From Veronia pacifica (GTDB taxonomy: Bacteria; Pseudomonadota; Gammaproteobacteria; Enterobacterales; Vibrionaceae): a stretch of 64,000 nt of DNA. Location of the stretch: NCBI RefSeq assembly GCF_001707825.1, contig NZ_LYBM01000017.1:1-64000 (forward strand), read 5' to 3'. The notes below the pieces were generated by a model. It was not told the DNA's origin. It saw only the letters and a list, made by a program, of their open reading frames with translations, and ran no database searches. Below, piece after piece: positions 15,856 through 23,249 of this stretch (position 1 is the first letter of the stretch; each line of letters opens with the position of its first letter). The translations under genes were made by a program, and so were the position numbers.

Positions 15856-17457
15856 TTAAGGTGTCATAGGGTAATAGGTTGCTGAACCCGGCCCTACAGG
15901 CAGTCCCAGACCAAATACCCAAATGAAGAAGAACAGACTCCATCCCACCAGGAACACCAGACTGTATGGCAACATGGTGGCAATCAAGGTGCCGATACCC
16001 AAATCTTTTTTATACTTGGTGGCGACAGCCAGGATCAGACCAAAGTAACTCATCATTGGGGTGATCAGGTTGGTGACTGAGTCGCCGATACGGTAGGCGG
16101 CCTGAATGGTTTCAGGTGCGTAGCCAACCAGCATCAACATAGGGACAAAAATCGGTGCGGTGACTGCCCATTGCGCAGAGGCTGAGCCCAACGTCAGGTT
16201 GATGATGCCGCAGATAAGGATAAAGCCAAAGAACAGCGCGGGGCCAGTTAAGCCAATGGCTTGCAGTGCATCTGCACCACCGACAGCGATCACCTGACCA
16301 AAGTTGGTCCATTTGAACAGAGCAACAAACTGCGCTGCGAAGAAAACCAGCACGATGTACATGCCCAGTGTGCTGATCGACTTTGCCATCGCATCAATCA
16401 CATCGCGGTCAGTTTTCATGGTACCGACAGTACGGCCATACACGAAACCCGGCACAGCAAAGAAGACCAGAATCATGGCGACGATACCCTTCAGGAAGGG
16501 AGAGCCAGCCACTTCACCTGTCACTGGGTGACGAAGCACGCCCCACTCAGGAACGATAGTCAGCGCCAGCAAAGCAGATACAGCCAGTGCCGCCAAGCCA
16601 GCATTTCTCATTCCCCGGCGCTCAAGGTCTGTTACCGCTTGCGCTTTTTCAGGCTCAAAGTCGTCAGAGGCCATACTGCTGTCATATTTACCCAACTTAG
16701 GCTCAACGATTTTTTCGGTGACCAGTGTACCAAGGATAGTGACAACAAAGGTGGAGGCCGCCATGAAGAACCAGTTAGCTTCAGGGCCTACCTGATAGCT
16801 TGGGTCAATCATTTGTGCGGCTGACTGAGTAATACCTGACAACAGTGGGTCAACGGTACCCAGTAGAAGGTTGGCCGAGTAACCGCCCGACACACCTGCA
16901 AACGCTGCGGCAAGACCTGCCAATGGGTGTCTGCCCAGTGAGTGGAAAATCATTGCAGCCAGTGGGATCAGAACGACATAGCCAAGCTCTGACGCCGTGT
17001 TCGATACAATAGACGCGAAGACAATGGTCATGGTGACCAAGCGCGGTGAGGCACTCATCACTAATGAACGCATGACGGTAGACAGTAGACCGGAGTATTC
17101 AGCAACCGCGACACCCATCATGGCAACCAGCACAGTACCTAGTGGTGCAAAGCCAGTGAAATTCTTCACCATTGAGGTCACAATCAATTGTAAACCTTCG
17201 GCGTTCATCAGGCTTTTGACAGCAATGATGCCATCGACAGCACGGCCCGGTGCGCCCTCAGGTCTTGGATCCATAACAGAAAGACCAAAATACCCGGCGA
17301 TACCTGATGCAACAAAAATGGCGACACACAGGATGGCAAAAAGTGTCACAGGGTGAGGTAACAGGTTGCCCAGCCACTCGACAGTATCGAGAAAGCGGGT
17401 GAAAGGTGTCTTTTTGCCCGGTGGTGCGGATGAATGGTGTGGTACCGAAGTTTGCAT
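15856..17457 (-). CDS. AbgT-family transporter (p-aminobenzoyl-glutamate/antifolate type)
   Basis: An inner-membrane protein of 533 residues with about a dozen hydrophobic helices. AbgT-family proteins import p-aminobenzoyl-glutamate or export sulfonamides and p-aminobenzoate using the proton gradient. It carries the recognisable family segments LLPHPVTLFAILC, FTGFAPLGTVLVAMMGV, ASIVSNTASELGYVVLIPLAA and ITPMMSYFGL. The ATG at 17457 is preceded by AAGGAGA at seven bases, so the longer frame to 17526 is not used. No abgA/abgB hydrolase genes accompany it. Direction of transport cannot be told. Confidence 0.85.
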   Translation of the reverse strand: MQTSVPHHSSAPPGKKTPFTRFLDTVEWLGNLLPHPVTLFAILCVAIFVASGIAGYFGLSVMDPRPEGAPGRAVDGIIAVKSLMNAEGLQLIVTSMVKNFTGFAPLGTVLVAMMGVAVAEYSGLLSTVMRSLVMSASPRLVTMTIVFASIVSNTASELGYVVLIPLAAMIFHSLGRHPLAGLAAAFAGVSGGYSANLLLGTVDPLLSGITQSAAQMIDPSYQVGPEANWFFMAASTFVVTILGTLVTEKIVEPKLGKYDSSMASDDFEPEKAQAVTDLERRGMRNAGLAALAVSALLALTIVPEWGVLRHPVTGEVAGSPFLKGIVAMILVFFAVPGFVYGRTVGTMKTDRDVIDAMAKSISTLGMYIVLVFFAAQFVALFKWTNFGQVIAVGGADALQAIGLTGPALFFGFILICGIINLTLGSASAQWAVTAPIFVPMLMLVGYAPETIQAAYRIGDSVTNLITPMMSYFGLILAVATKYKKDLGIGTLIATMLPYSLVFLVGWSLFFFIWVFGLGLPVGPGSATYYPMTP

Positions 17458-17678
17458 GAAGGTCTCCTTCGTATTTCGCGTTATTCGATAGTTTTCAAGT
17501 AAGAGGGCGGGGATGTTAGTCTGCAAATTAAATGAAATGCAAAGTAAATTGTTTTGTTATGTTATTTTTTTTGAATAAATGAACGATTTTGGTTATTAAA
17601 CTGGTGTTTTTTTCTTTTTCTCGATGCGGATGTTTGACTTTATTGCTTTGCGAGTAAATTCACCAAAAAAGGGCAGGA
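17458..17678. other. Divergent promoter region abgT-type gene / acyltransferase gene
   Basis: This AT-rich intergenic stretch between two divergent genes must hold both promoters. I see no clear operator or well-matched -35/-10 pair that can be assigned with confidence. Confidence 0.3.
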
Positions 17679-18692
17679 ATGGAAGTAAACAAGGAAGTGC
17701 GTTTAGGTGCACTGGACTTATTAAGAGTAATGGCCGCATTTTCAGTGGTTTTGGTTCATGTTCTCTGGCCGTATCGAGAGTTATTGGGTGAGATATCTGA
17801 CAATGACTGGCTGGCTGCAGTCGTTCTAAACTGCCTGAATAGGTGGGGTGTCCCTGCTTTTATCATGATCACTGGTGCGTTACTGCTATCTGATCAGACG
17901 CCATTTGACCCATTATTATATTGCCGTAAGCGTGTGATGAAAGTCGTGGTGCCTTTCCTGAGTTGGTCACTCGTTTATGCGCTTTTTTCCGCTTTCAGTG
18001 GCTGGCGTTTCGATATCGGGGTATTTTGGCAGACTGTGCTGTCTCTGCCGAAGTCGGCAACCTATTACCATCTTGATTTCTTTTACTACTTTATTCCGCT
18101 GTATGTCGTAATACCGTTTCTTCGGCCATGGGTTCAGGCGGCTGACGGCACCGCGCTGTTGGCTGTCAATCTGTGTTGGGGGGCACTGTGCCTGCTCAGA
18201 CTTTTCGGTTTTGAGTTGGGGTTGTTTACCAATCTGGCTTATTACAGCGGGTATCTTGTTCTTGGATATAGCCTTATTCGGTATCCCGCTGTCCGGGCTT
18301 GGTCTTTGCCTTTGGGCCTTGTGTCTATGGCTATCACGAGTTACATGGTGGTGGCAGCAAGCTTTGATGCGGGTCTTTATCTGCCACAACTCTGGCTCTC
18401 TTACCAAACACTCAATACCGTATTCATCGCAGCCATGATGTTCAGTGTTGCTTTTCAGCTGTATGCGTGGATTGACGAATACCACTGTTTAACCATCAGG
18501 AACATTAGCAGACATAGTTTGGGTATTTATCTCATCCACCCTTTACTTCTGGTGCCCTTACATTGGATAGATGCCACACCAGCTCAAAGCTGGCTGGCAA
18601 TTCCTGCTATCAGTGCCCTGGTCTTTCTACTTTCTTTTTATTTGTCACGTTTGATGGCCCGTTATCGCTCAGTTTCCTGGCTGGTTCCTTAA
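17679..18692 (+). CDS. Acyltransferase family 3 membrane protein
   Basis: An integral membrane acyltransferase of the OatA/WecH/NodX type that O-acylates cell-surface sugars or peptides. It has 337 residues with about ten predicted helices. It begins LGALDLLRVMAAFSVVLVHVLW, the conserved RxxAxxxVxxxH pattern with the catalytic-type histidine at the end of helix 1, and ends with the typical SLGIYLIHPLLL motif. It is a single gene with no polysaccharide cluster nearby, so the acceptor is unknown. Its stop overlaps the stop of the convergent DUF2500 gene by four bases. Confidence 0.85.
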   Translation: MEVNKEVRLGALDLLRVMAAFSVVLVHVLWPYRELLGEISDNDWLAAVVLNCLNRWGVPAFIMITGALLLSDQTPFDPLLYCRKRVMKVVVPFLSWSLVYALFSAFSGWRFDIGVFWQTVLSLPKSATYYHLDFFYYFIPLYVVIPFLRPWVQAADGTALLAVNLCWGALCLLRLFGFELGLFTNLAYYSGYLVLGYSLIRYPAVRAWSLPLGLVSMAITSYMVVAASFDAGLYLPQLWLSYQTLNTVFIAAMMFSVAFQLYAWIDEYHCLTIRNISRHSLGIYLIHPLLLVPLHWIDATPAQSWLAIPAISALVFLLSFYLSRLMARYRSVSWLVP

Positions 18693-19024
18693 AAGCGCTG
18701 CAGTTTGGCAAAGTGCATAAACTGGTTGCCTTTGTAGGTCAGGGTACCGCAATCACCCGGTGAAATAGCATGGTAGTAGTGCACACCAATCTGAAACTCA
18801 CGTTTTGGACCGCCTTCCATTGGTTCAACATAAATCCAGTATTCATCCTGTTCCTCGTGCGCTGCTGCGTTGGAACGGGTGACGGTCTGCTTATCAAGAA
18901 TACGGATATCGATGGTCTGCGAGGTTGCACCTTCTCCCAGAGTATGTTTTTTATAGGTCATGAAAAAGTAGGTTGCTGATACTGCAATCAGCGCCGTGAT
19001 AATAATGATCAAAATAACAGGCAT
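18689..19024 (-). CDS. yhhM: DUF2500 membrane protein, YhhM-like
   Basis: A 111-residue protein with one N-terminal membrane helix (about 2-21) followed by a soluble DUF2500 domain with the pattern QTIDIRILDKQTV...YWIYVEP...REFQIGVHYYHAISPGDCGTLTYKG. The function is unknown. E. coli yhhM lies in the rsmD-yhhL-yhhM-yhhN neighbourhood, and here yhhN, yhhL and rsmD are within 4 kb, supporting the assignment by both sequence and synteny. Confidence 0.8.
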   Translation of the reverse strand: MPVILIIIITALIAVSATYFFMTYKKHTLGEGATSQTIDIRILDKQTVTRSNAAAHEEQDEYWIYVEPMEGGPKREFQIGVHYYHAISPGDCGTLTYKGNQFMHFAKLQRF

Positions 19025-19120
19025 AGCAGACTCTTTTTAATGTTTGGTATTTTAGTTTCACACACCAGTGTACGGCACCTATGACCTGACGAGAAAAAGC
19101 GATAAGGATTTTTCGTGATC

Positions 19121-19166
19121 TATCCCACTTATCCCAAGTTGAAGTCATCACAAAGTGGGATAAGTT
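19121..19166. promoter_or_regulatory. Operator-like inverted repeat in a divergent promoter
   Basis: TATCCCACTT (19121-19130) is inverted as AAGTGGGATA (19153-19162). The left side also carries a second TATCCCA direct repeat (19129-19135). The array lies in the 185-bp gap between the divergent yhhM and HEPN-like genes, ending about 45 bp before the latter start. A repressor or activator site is inferred; no known regulator motif was recognised. Confidence 0.4.
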
Positions 19167-19209
19167 GAGGACCAAATGTTGAATAGTACAAGGCGACAGG
19201 GGGATGGTA

Positions 19210-19572
19210 ATGGATAAAATTGGACGTGTTGTTCGTTACAGCCGACGATTAGAGCGCCTGTTGAGGGAGCATTACCACGCAGAGGGAAAGGGGCTTCATC
19301 AACTGGTCACCAGCTGTGAGCAACGTTTACCTCATGATGCAATTGGTCAGCTGAGATTCGTTGCGACAGTCAGAAATAAAGCGGTTCATCAAGATGGTTA
19401 TGAGATTGATGATATAAAGGGATATGAGAAAACCTGTCGTCAACTGGAAACAAAACTGGTTCCTCGCGCTGGGAAGCGTATCTGGTGGCTGACGTTTGGC
19501 TTGATCTTTTTATTCACTGCGATGGCAATGGCTTTTTACGTCTTGTACTGGGGACTATTTATCGAGCATTAA
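19210..19572 (+). CDS. Small HEPN/DUF4145-like protein with C-terminal membrane anchor
   Basis: The 120 residues form an all-helical N-terminal domain with the motif RNKAVH (R55...H60), the Rx4H signature of HEPN-fold proteins and close to the lR..gN.a.H pattern of DUF4145, followed by a C-terminal hydrophobic helix at about 92-115. HEPN domains with this motif often act as RNases in toxin-antitoxin or defence modules, but similar non-catalytic membrane proteins exist. No antitoxin-like partner is adjacent. ATG 19210 is chosen because AGGGGG lies seven bases before it; ATG 19204 would be too close. It is followed by its own terminator. Confidence 0.6.
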   Translation: MDKIGRVVRYSRRLERLLREHYHAEGKGLHQLVTSCEQRLPHDAIGQLRFVATVRNKAVHQDGYEIDDIKGYEKTCRQLETKLVPRAGKRIWWLTFGLIFLFTAMAMAFYVLYWGLFIEH

Positions 19573-19597
19573 AAAAGCACCTTATGGTGCTTTTTTA
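19571..19597 (+). terminator. Rho-independent terminator after the HEPN-like gene
   Basis: AAAAAAGCACC pairs with GGTGCTTTTTT around a TTAT-containing loop (19571-19597). The A-run before the stem makes it potentially bidirectional, so it could also end transcripts from the small minus-strand frame at 19622-19699. Confidence 0.85.
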
Positions 19598-19621
19598 CTT
19601 TTACACTGACTGTTTATTTCC

Positions 19622-19699
19622 TTAGTAAAGGATTGGCAGTGTCATCAGGCTGACGACAACCGCGATTATCATTAGACCTTGTTTTTGTCCTGCACTCAT
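19622..19699 (-). CDS. Candidate 25-residue single-helix membrane peptide
   Basis: The frame encodes MSAGQKQGLMIIAVVVSLMT followed by LPILY and a stop. A short polar start with lysine is followed by a continuous hydrophobic helix, the usual form of bacterial small membrane proteins. AGGAG lies nine bases before the ATG. The bidirectional terminator at 19571-19597 lies directly downstream. No homologue is recognised, and the call rests on the ribosome-binding site, helix and terminator. Confidence 0.45.
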   Translation of the reverse strand: MSAGQKQGLMIIAVVVSLMTLPILY

Positions 19700-19719
19700 T
19701 GTCGCCAACTCCTCTTAAC

Positions 19720-20385
19720 CAATTATCCTCTAATGATAACCTACAATAAATCAATGTTCAATGTAATATTTTTTCTAAACATCCAAAATAATATATTAAA
19801 TAGTTTTTTTTACCGATTTTATGGGTGTTTTTCTGTGTTTTTGTAAAAGTTAATCATTAGTTTTTTTATTTTAAATTGTTGATTTTATTTATTATTATTT
19901 TTATAAGATTAAATATATTTTTTATTGGTTAGTGTAGGTTGATATTTTGTTTCTAAATTAACTAATTAGTTGTTTTGTCTGGTTTTATAAACACGTCATG
20001 TCTAGTATTTGGTCAGGTGAATGCGTTTTCAACTGACTACTTTTTTGTAGAAAGAAGGACGATGCCACTTTTTATCAGCAATGAATGATTCATTAATAAG
20101 GTCGTTTAACTTTAACATCTATCATTTTAATTAATTGATATTGAAAGACTTATATTTTATTTGTTAATAGTTTTCAAAACGTTTTCTGCATTTTTTATCC
20201 GCTCTTGCTATCAGTTATGACGTGTTGACTGTGCTGGTGGCGTTATATCCAACTGTGTCTGCCCATCAACAGAATTGATGACAGGGTATCCAGTTGTCGT
20301 TAACACTATTGTATGATGTGTGGTTAAAGGTATTTGGGTTCTGGCTGTCAGAGCCATGCTGGCTATCATGTTTAGGGAGAAATGG
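19720..20385. other. Very AT-rich gene-free stretch
   Basis: About 670 bp with no credible gene; the part at 19730-20190 is markedly richer in A/T than any other stretch in the window, with many T-runs and TTAATTAA-like words. It may be an H-NS-bound region, a promoter region for the small minus-strand frame and for yhhN, a small RNA locus, or a decayed remnant. No repeat or element end was recognised. Confidence 0.4.
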
Positions 20386-21009
20386 ATGTTAAGTTGGTTA
20401 GCTGTTTGCTGTTCCGGCCTGATGCACATCAACGCCGCATACAGAGGACCGAGATGGCAATACTACCTTTTCAAGCCACTGACAATTCTGTGCCTCATTG
20501 CGATTGCCCTAGTCGCGGGTGAACCCGGCACATATCGCGACTTCATCATTGTGGGCCTCGTTTTTTCACTCGCTGGTGACGTATTACTGATGTTACCCAA
20601 GGAGCGCTTTGTCAGCGGTCTGTCGAGTTTTTTTCTTGCTCATCTTTGCTATAGCGGTGCTTTCTGGCAAGCGAATGATGGCAATGTTGTTTTATGGTTG
20701 CCTTTCATGTTGGCAGCTTTCGGTGTGATCTTATTTTTACTTCTCCTTCCTAACCTTGGCAGGTTTGTCCTTCCTGTCGCCATTTATATTTTGATGATAT
20801 CCCAGATGACGTGGGCAGCAGGTCAGGTTTGGTTAGCTCATCCAGGACAACTCTCCGGTTTTGCTTTTTGCGGAGCGCTGCTATTTATGTTTTCAGACGC
20901 TGTGCTTGCTGTTGATAAATTTAAAGGGCCTTTCAAGTCAGCCACTATGCTGATCATGGGAAGTTACTTTTTGTCACAGGCTTTGATCACCGCCTCTGCT
21001 TTGGGATGA
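20386..21009 (+). CDS. yhhN: YhhN/TMEM86-family membrane protein (lysoplasmalogenase-like)
   Basis: A 207-residue polytopic inner-membrane protein with about eight helices. The family includes lysoplasmalogenases that cleave the vinyl-ether bond of lysoplasmalogens; bacterial YhhN activity is less certain. Conserved segments FKPLTILCLI, GLVFSLAGDVLLMLP and FLAHLCYS carry the family acidic and histidine residues. The ATG at 20386 is chosen because AGGGAG lies six bases upstream and family homology starts there. Synteny with yhhM, yhhL and rsmD agrees. Confidence 0.82.
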   Translation: MLSWLAVCCSGLMHINAAYRGPRWQYYLFKPLTILCLIAIALVAGEPGTYRDFIIVGLVFSLAGDVLLMLPKERFVSGLSSFFLAHLCYSGAFWQANDGNVVLWLPFMLAAFGVILFLLLLPNLGRFVLPVAIYILMISQMTWAAGQVWLAHPGQLSGFAFCGALLFMFSDAVLAVDKFKGPFKSATMLIMGSYFLSQALITASALG

Positions 21010-21028
21010 CAAGGAAAGGGAGAATGTG

Positions 21029-21334
21029 ATGAACAAGTGGCTTGAAATATACAAAGCAGCGAACTCGCTTGAGGCACATAGCCTCAAAGGGATGTTAGAG
21101 GCGATAGGTATCAAGGCTACCTTGAAAGGAGAATCACTGTCTTCAGCTGCTGGCGAGCTGCCAGCCGATGTTGTTGCCGTGACACTATGGGTGCAGGCCA
21201 ATAATGAAGTCAGAGCAAGAGAAGCATTGGCAGATTATGAGAATCAGCATCTCAGTAGCTGGATATGCAAGCAATGCGGCGAGGAGAACGCGGGCAGCTT
21301 TGAGTTATGTTGGCAATGTTCAACCGAGCGATAG
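21029..21334 (+). CDS. DUF2007 domain protein with C-terminal zinc ribbon
   Basis: The 101 residues combine an N-terminal DUF2007 (putative signal-transducing, ACT-like) domain, with the pattern WLEIYKAANSLEAHSLKGMLEAIGI, and a C-terminal zinc-ribbon motif CKQCGEENAGSFELCWQC (two CxxC pairs). The domain is thought to bind small ligands or act in regulation; no specific role is known. AAGGGAG precedes ATG 21029 by six bases; the GTG at 21026 is less likely. It starts 19 bp after yhhN and is probably co-transcribed with it. Confidence 0.75.
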   Translation: MNKWLEIYKAANSLEAHSLKGMLEAIGIKATLKGESLSSAAGELPADVVAVTLWVQANNEVRAREALADYENQHLSSWICKQCGEENAGSFELCWQCSTER

Positions 21335-21357
21335 AAGGTGAGCGAATGCTCACCTTC
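21334..21357. terminator. Hairpin between convergent genes
   Basis: A perfect 10-bp stem GAAGGTGAGC/GCTCACCTTC with a GAAT loop starts at the DUF2007 gene stop codon. There is no T-run, but the position between convergent genes suits transcription termination in either direction. Confidence 0.6.
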
Positions 21358-21379
21358 AGTGGAAGGACCAAGTCGCGAG

Positions 21380-21973
21380 TTATCTAATATGATCAAAGTA
21401 ACTTACGAGACCATTGAGGAACATTTGAACTGAAATCATCAGAAGTAACATCCCCATCAAACGTTCAATCGCCGCCAGCCCTCTGTCACCAACCAGCTTC
21501 TCGAACAACTCACCAAACATAAGGATGAAAGAAGAAGCCCCCCAGGCCATCAAAAGTGCCAATGTCCAGTCGATCATCATGTCTGGTGACTGATGAGCAA
21601 TCAGAATCAAAGTGGCGAGCACTGAAGGGCCTGCCAGCATGGGTATCGCCAGTGGAACGATCAACGGCTCTTCACCTGCTGCAAGGCTGGTTGTCTTATC
21701 CTGTGAGGGAAAAATCATTTTTAGCGAGATCAGAAAAAGGATGATGGAGCCAGAAATGGAGATGGCCTCGCGTTGCAGTGACAGGAAATTTAGGATCCCT
21801 TGTCCGGCATAGAGAAACAGCAACATGACGACAAGAGCGATAAGTAGCTCCCGAATCAATACTTTTCGGCGTCGTTTCTTTTCTATATGGCGGAGGATGG
21901 ACGAGAAGATGGGGAGGTTCCCCATCGGATCCATGATAAGAAACAGCATTACTGCAGCTGAAACCATATCCAT
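21380..21973 (-). CDS. yhgN: MarC-family inner-membrane protein YhgN
   Basis: A polytopic membrane protein (197 residues, six helices) of the MarC/UPF0056 family, whose transport role is undefined. Segments LILIMDPMGNLPIF-like (here MLFLIMDPMGNLPIF), KKRRRKVLIRELLIAL, AGEEPLIVPLAIPMLAGPS and AIERLMGMLLL match YhgN specifically. The start is ATG 21973 (MDMVSAAV), preceded by AGAGGGAT; the frame to 22018 has no homologous sequence. It is a single gene convergent with the DUF2007 gene. Confidence 0.85.
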   Translation of the reverse strand: MDMVSAAVMLFLIMDPMGNLPIFSSILRHIEKKRRRKVLIRELLIALVVMLLFLYAGQGILNFLSLQREAISISGSIILFLISLKMIFPSQDKTTSLAAGEEPLIVPLAIPMLAGPSVLATLILIAHQSPDMMIDWTLALLMAWGASSFILMFGELFEKLVGDRGLAAIERLMGMLLLMISVQMFLNGLVSYFDHIR

Positions 21974-22116
21974 GTGTTGTATCCCTCTAGGCGGTGTGCA
22001 AACAAAACCTCCATTCAACGTGATTTTGCAGAGGGATACAATTTGAAATTGCCATAAAAAATGACATAGCTGAAAAGCAGGCTTTTCTGCTGCTTGGGTA
22101 TATCAGTAACTGATTC

Positions 22117-22383
22117 TCAGCTCATGTATTTTCGGCGGATATCCAGCATGGCAAAAATGCCAAAGATAAGAATCGACCACTTTTCCCAGCGAGTGGCCGC
22201 TATCTTGTCGCCAAACGCGCCAATAAATATCAACATCTGAATACCGTGCATCATAAATAGAAATCCGGTAAGGATATAAAGTGTGATTGCAGCATTGCCC
22301 GGGAAGGGGTAGAAGATGTTGGCGAACAATACCAACCAAACAAAGGAGATGGACGCTTTTGCCACCAGAATTAACGCTTTCAT
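22117..22383 (-). CDS. yhhL: DUF1145 membrane protein YhhL
   Basis: An 88-residue membrane protein with three hydrophobic helices and the family pattern WLVLFANIFYPFPG...HGIQMLIFIGAFGDK. Function unknown. The ATG immediately follows the rsmD stop, so the two genes are translationally coupled, the same order as in E. coli. Confidence 0.82.
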   Translation of the reverse strand: MKALILVAKASISFVWLVLFANIFYPFPGNAAITLYILTGFLFMMHGIQMLIFIGAFGDKIAATRWEKWSILIFGIFAMLDIRRKYMS

Positions 22384-23016
22384 TTATCCCTCTTTTACAT
22401 ACAGCCTGAATGTCACCTGACCCGCTGTTTTTTCTTTGAACATTGACCATGAAGTCGGAGTGGGCAATTCAGCCAGCTCTTTTTCACATTCGACATAAAT
22501 AAGGCTACCGACTGTCAGCCAACCGTTTTGCTCAAGGCTTGAGAATACCTCTTGCAGTAAATCCTTACGAAACGGTGGATCGACAAAAACAATATCTTGC
22601 GGTTCCCCCTGTTGCTTCAAAACAGCAAGAGCGTCCTGATTTACGACGTTTACGTCTTTTGCAGCCAATGTTTGCAGGTTCTGAGTGAGCTGCCGGGCTG
22701 CAACAGGATCTTTTTCAACCAGAGTGACAAAACCCGCCTGTCGGGACAAGGCTTCAAGCCCAAGGCTGCCACTACCCGCAAAAACATCCATACAGCGAGC
22801 CTGATAAATATCAGACATCAGCCAGTTAAACACCGTTTCCTTTACTCTGTCAGTGGTTGGTCGAAGCCCTTCAACATTGGTGACAGGCAATTTACGTCCA
22901 CGCCAACGTCCGCCAATGATCCTGACAAAACCGGGCGTGCCAGTGTTTTGGCGTCCCCGCCCTTTGTGTGTTGCCGGGCGATTGGGGTTAATGTTTTTTG
23001 AACTACGTCTCGTCAT
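22384..23016 (-). CDS. rsmD: 16S rRNA (guanine-966-N2)-methyltransferase
   Basis: Methylates G966 of 16S rRNA in the assembled 30S subunit using S-adenosylmethionine. The 210 residues contain the early RIIGGRWRGRKLPV start domain, SAM motif DVFAGSGSLGLEALSR and the N6/N2-methylase catalytic tetrapeptide DPPF in FVDPPFRKD. It is transcribed divergently from ftsY, as in E. coli. Confidence 0.93.
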   Translation of the reverse strand: MTRRSSKNINPNRPATHKGRGRQNTGTPGFVRIIGGRWRGRKLPVTNVEGLRPTTDRVKETVFNWLMSDIYQARCMDVFAGSGSLGLEALSRQAGFVTLVEKDPVAARQLTQNLQTLAAKDVNVVNQDALAVLKQQGEPQDIVFVDPPFRKDLLQEVFSSLEQNGWLTVGSLIYVECEKELAELPTPTSWSMFKEKTAGQVTFRLYVKEG

Positions 23017-23249
23017 AGATTTTTCGACCGCAAAGAAGGTGATAGTATATGCCGTTCAGGTATCCTCATGGTGTTTTTCCATACCTCAGAGCCTGCATTT
23101 TGCATGGCCCGGCTGAGATTACTATCCGGTAAATGTAACGGCGGGTAAACACTGAGTATCTGCACAGCGGCGGTGTTGCCGCACGCGCATCATTTGAACA
23201 GTTAATGTAATTAGCGCTGATTGTATCAATCAAGCTTTAGGATTTGCCA

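Noticed and set aside
20060-20086. Eight-codon frame after AAGGA in the AT-rich stretch
   Set aside because: The spacing to the start is only two bases and the peptide is too short to support.
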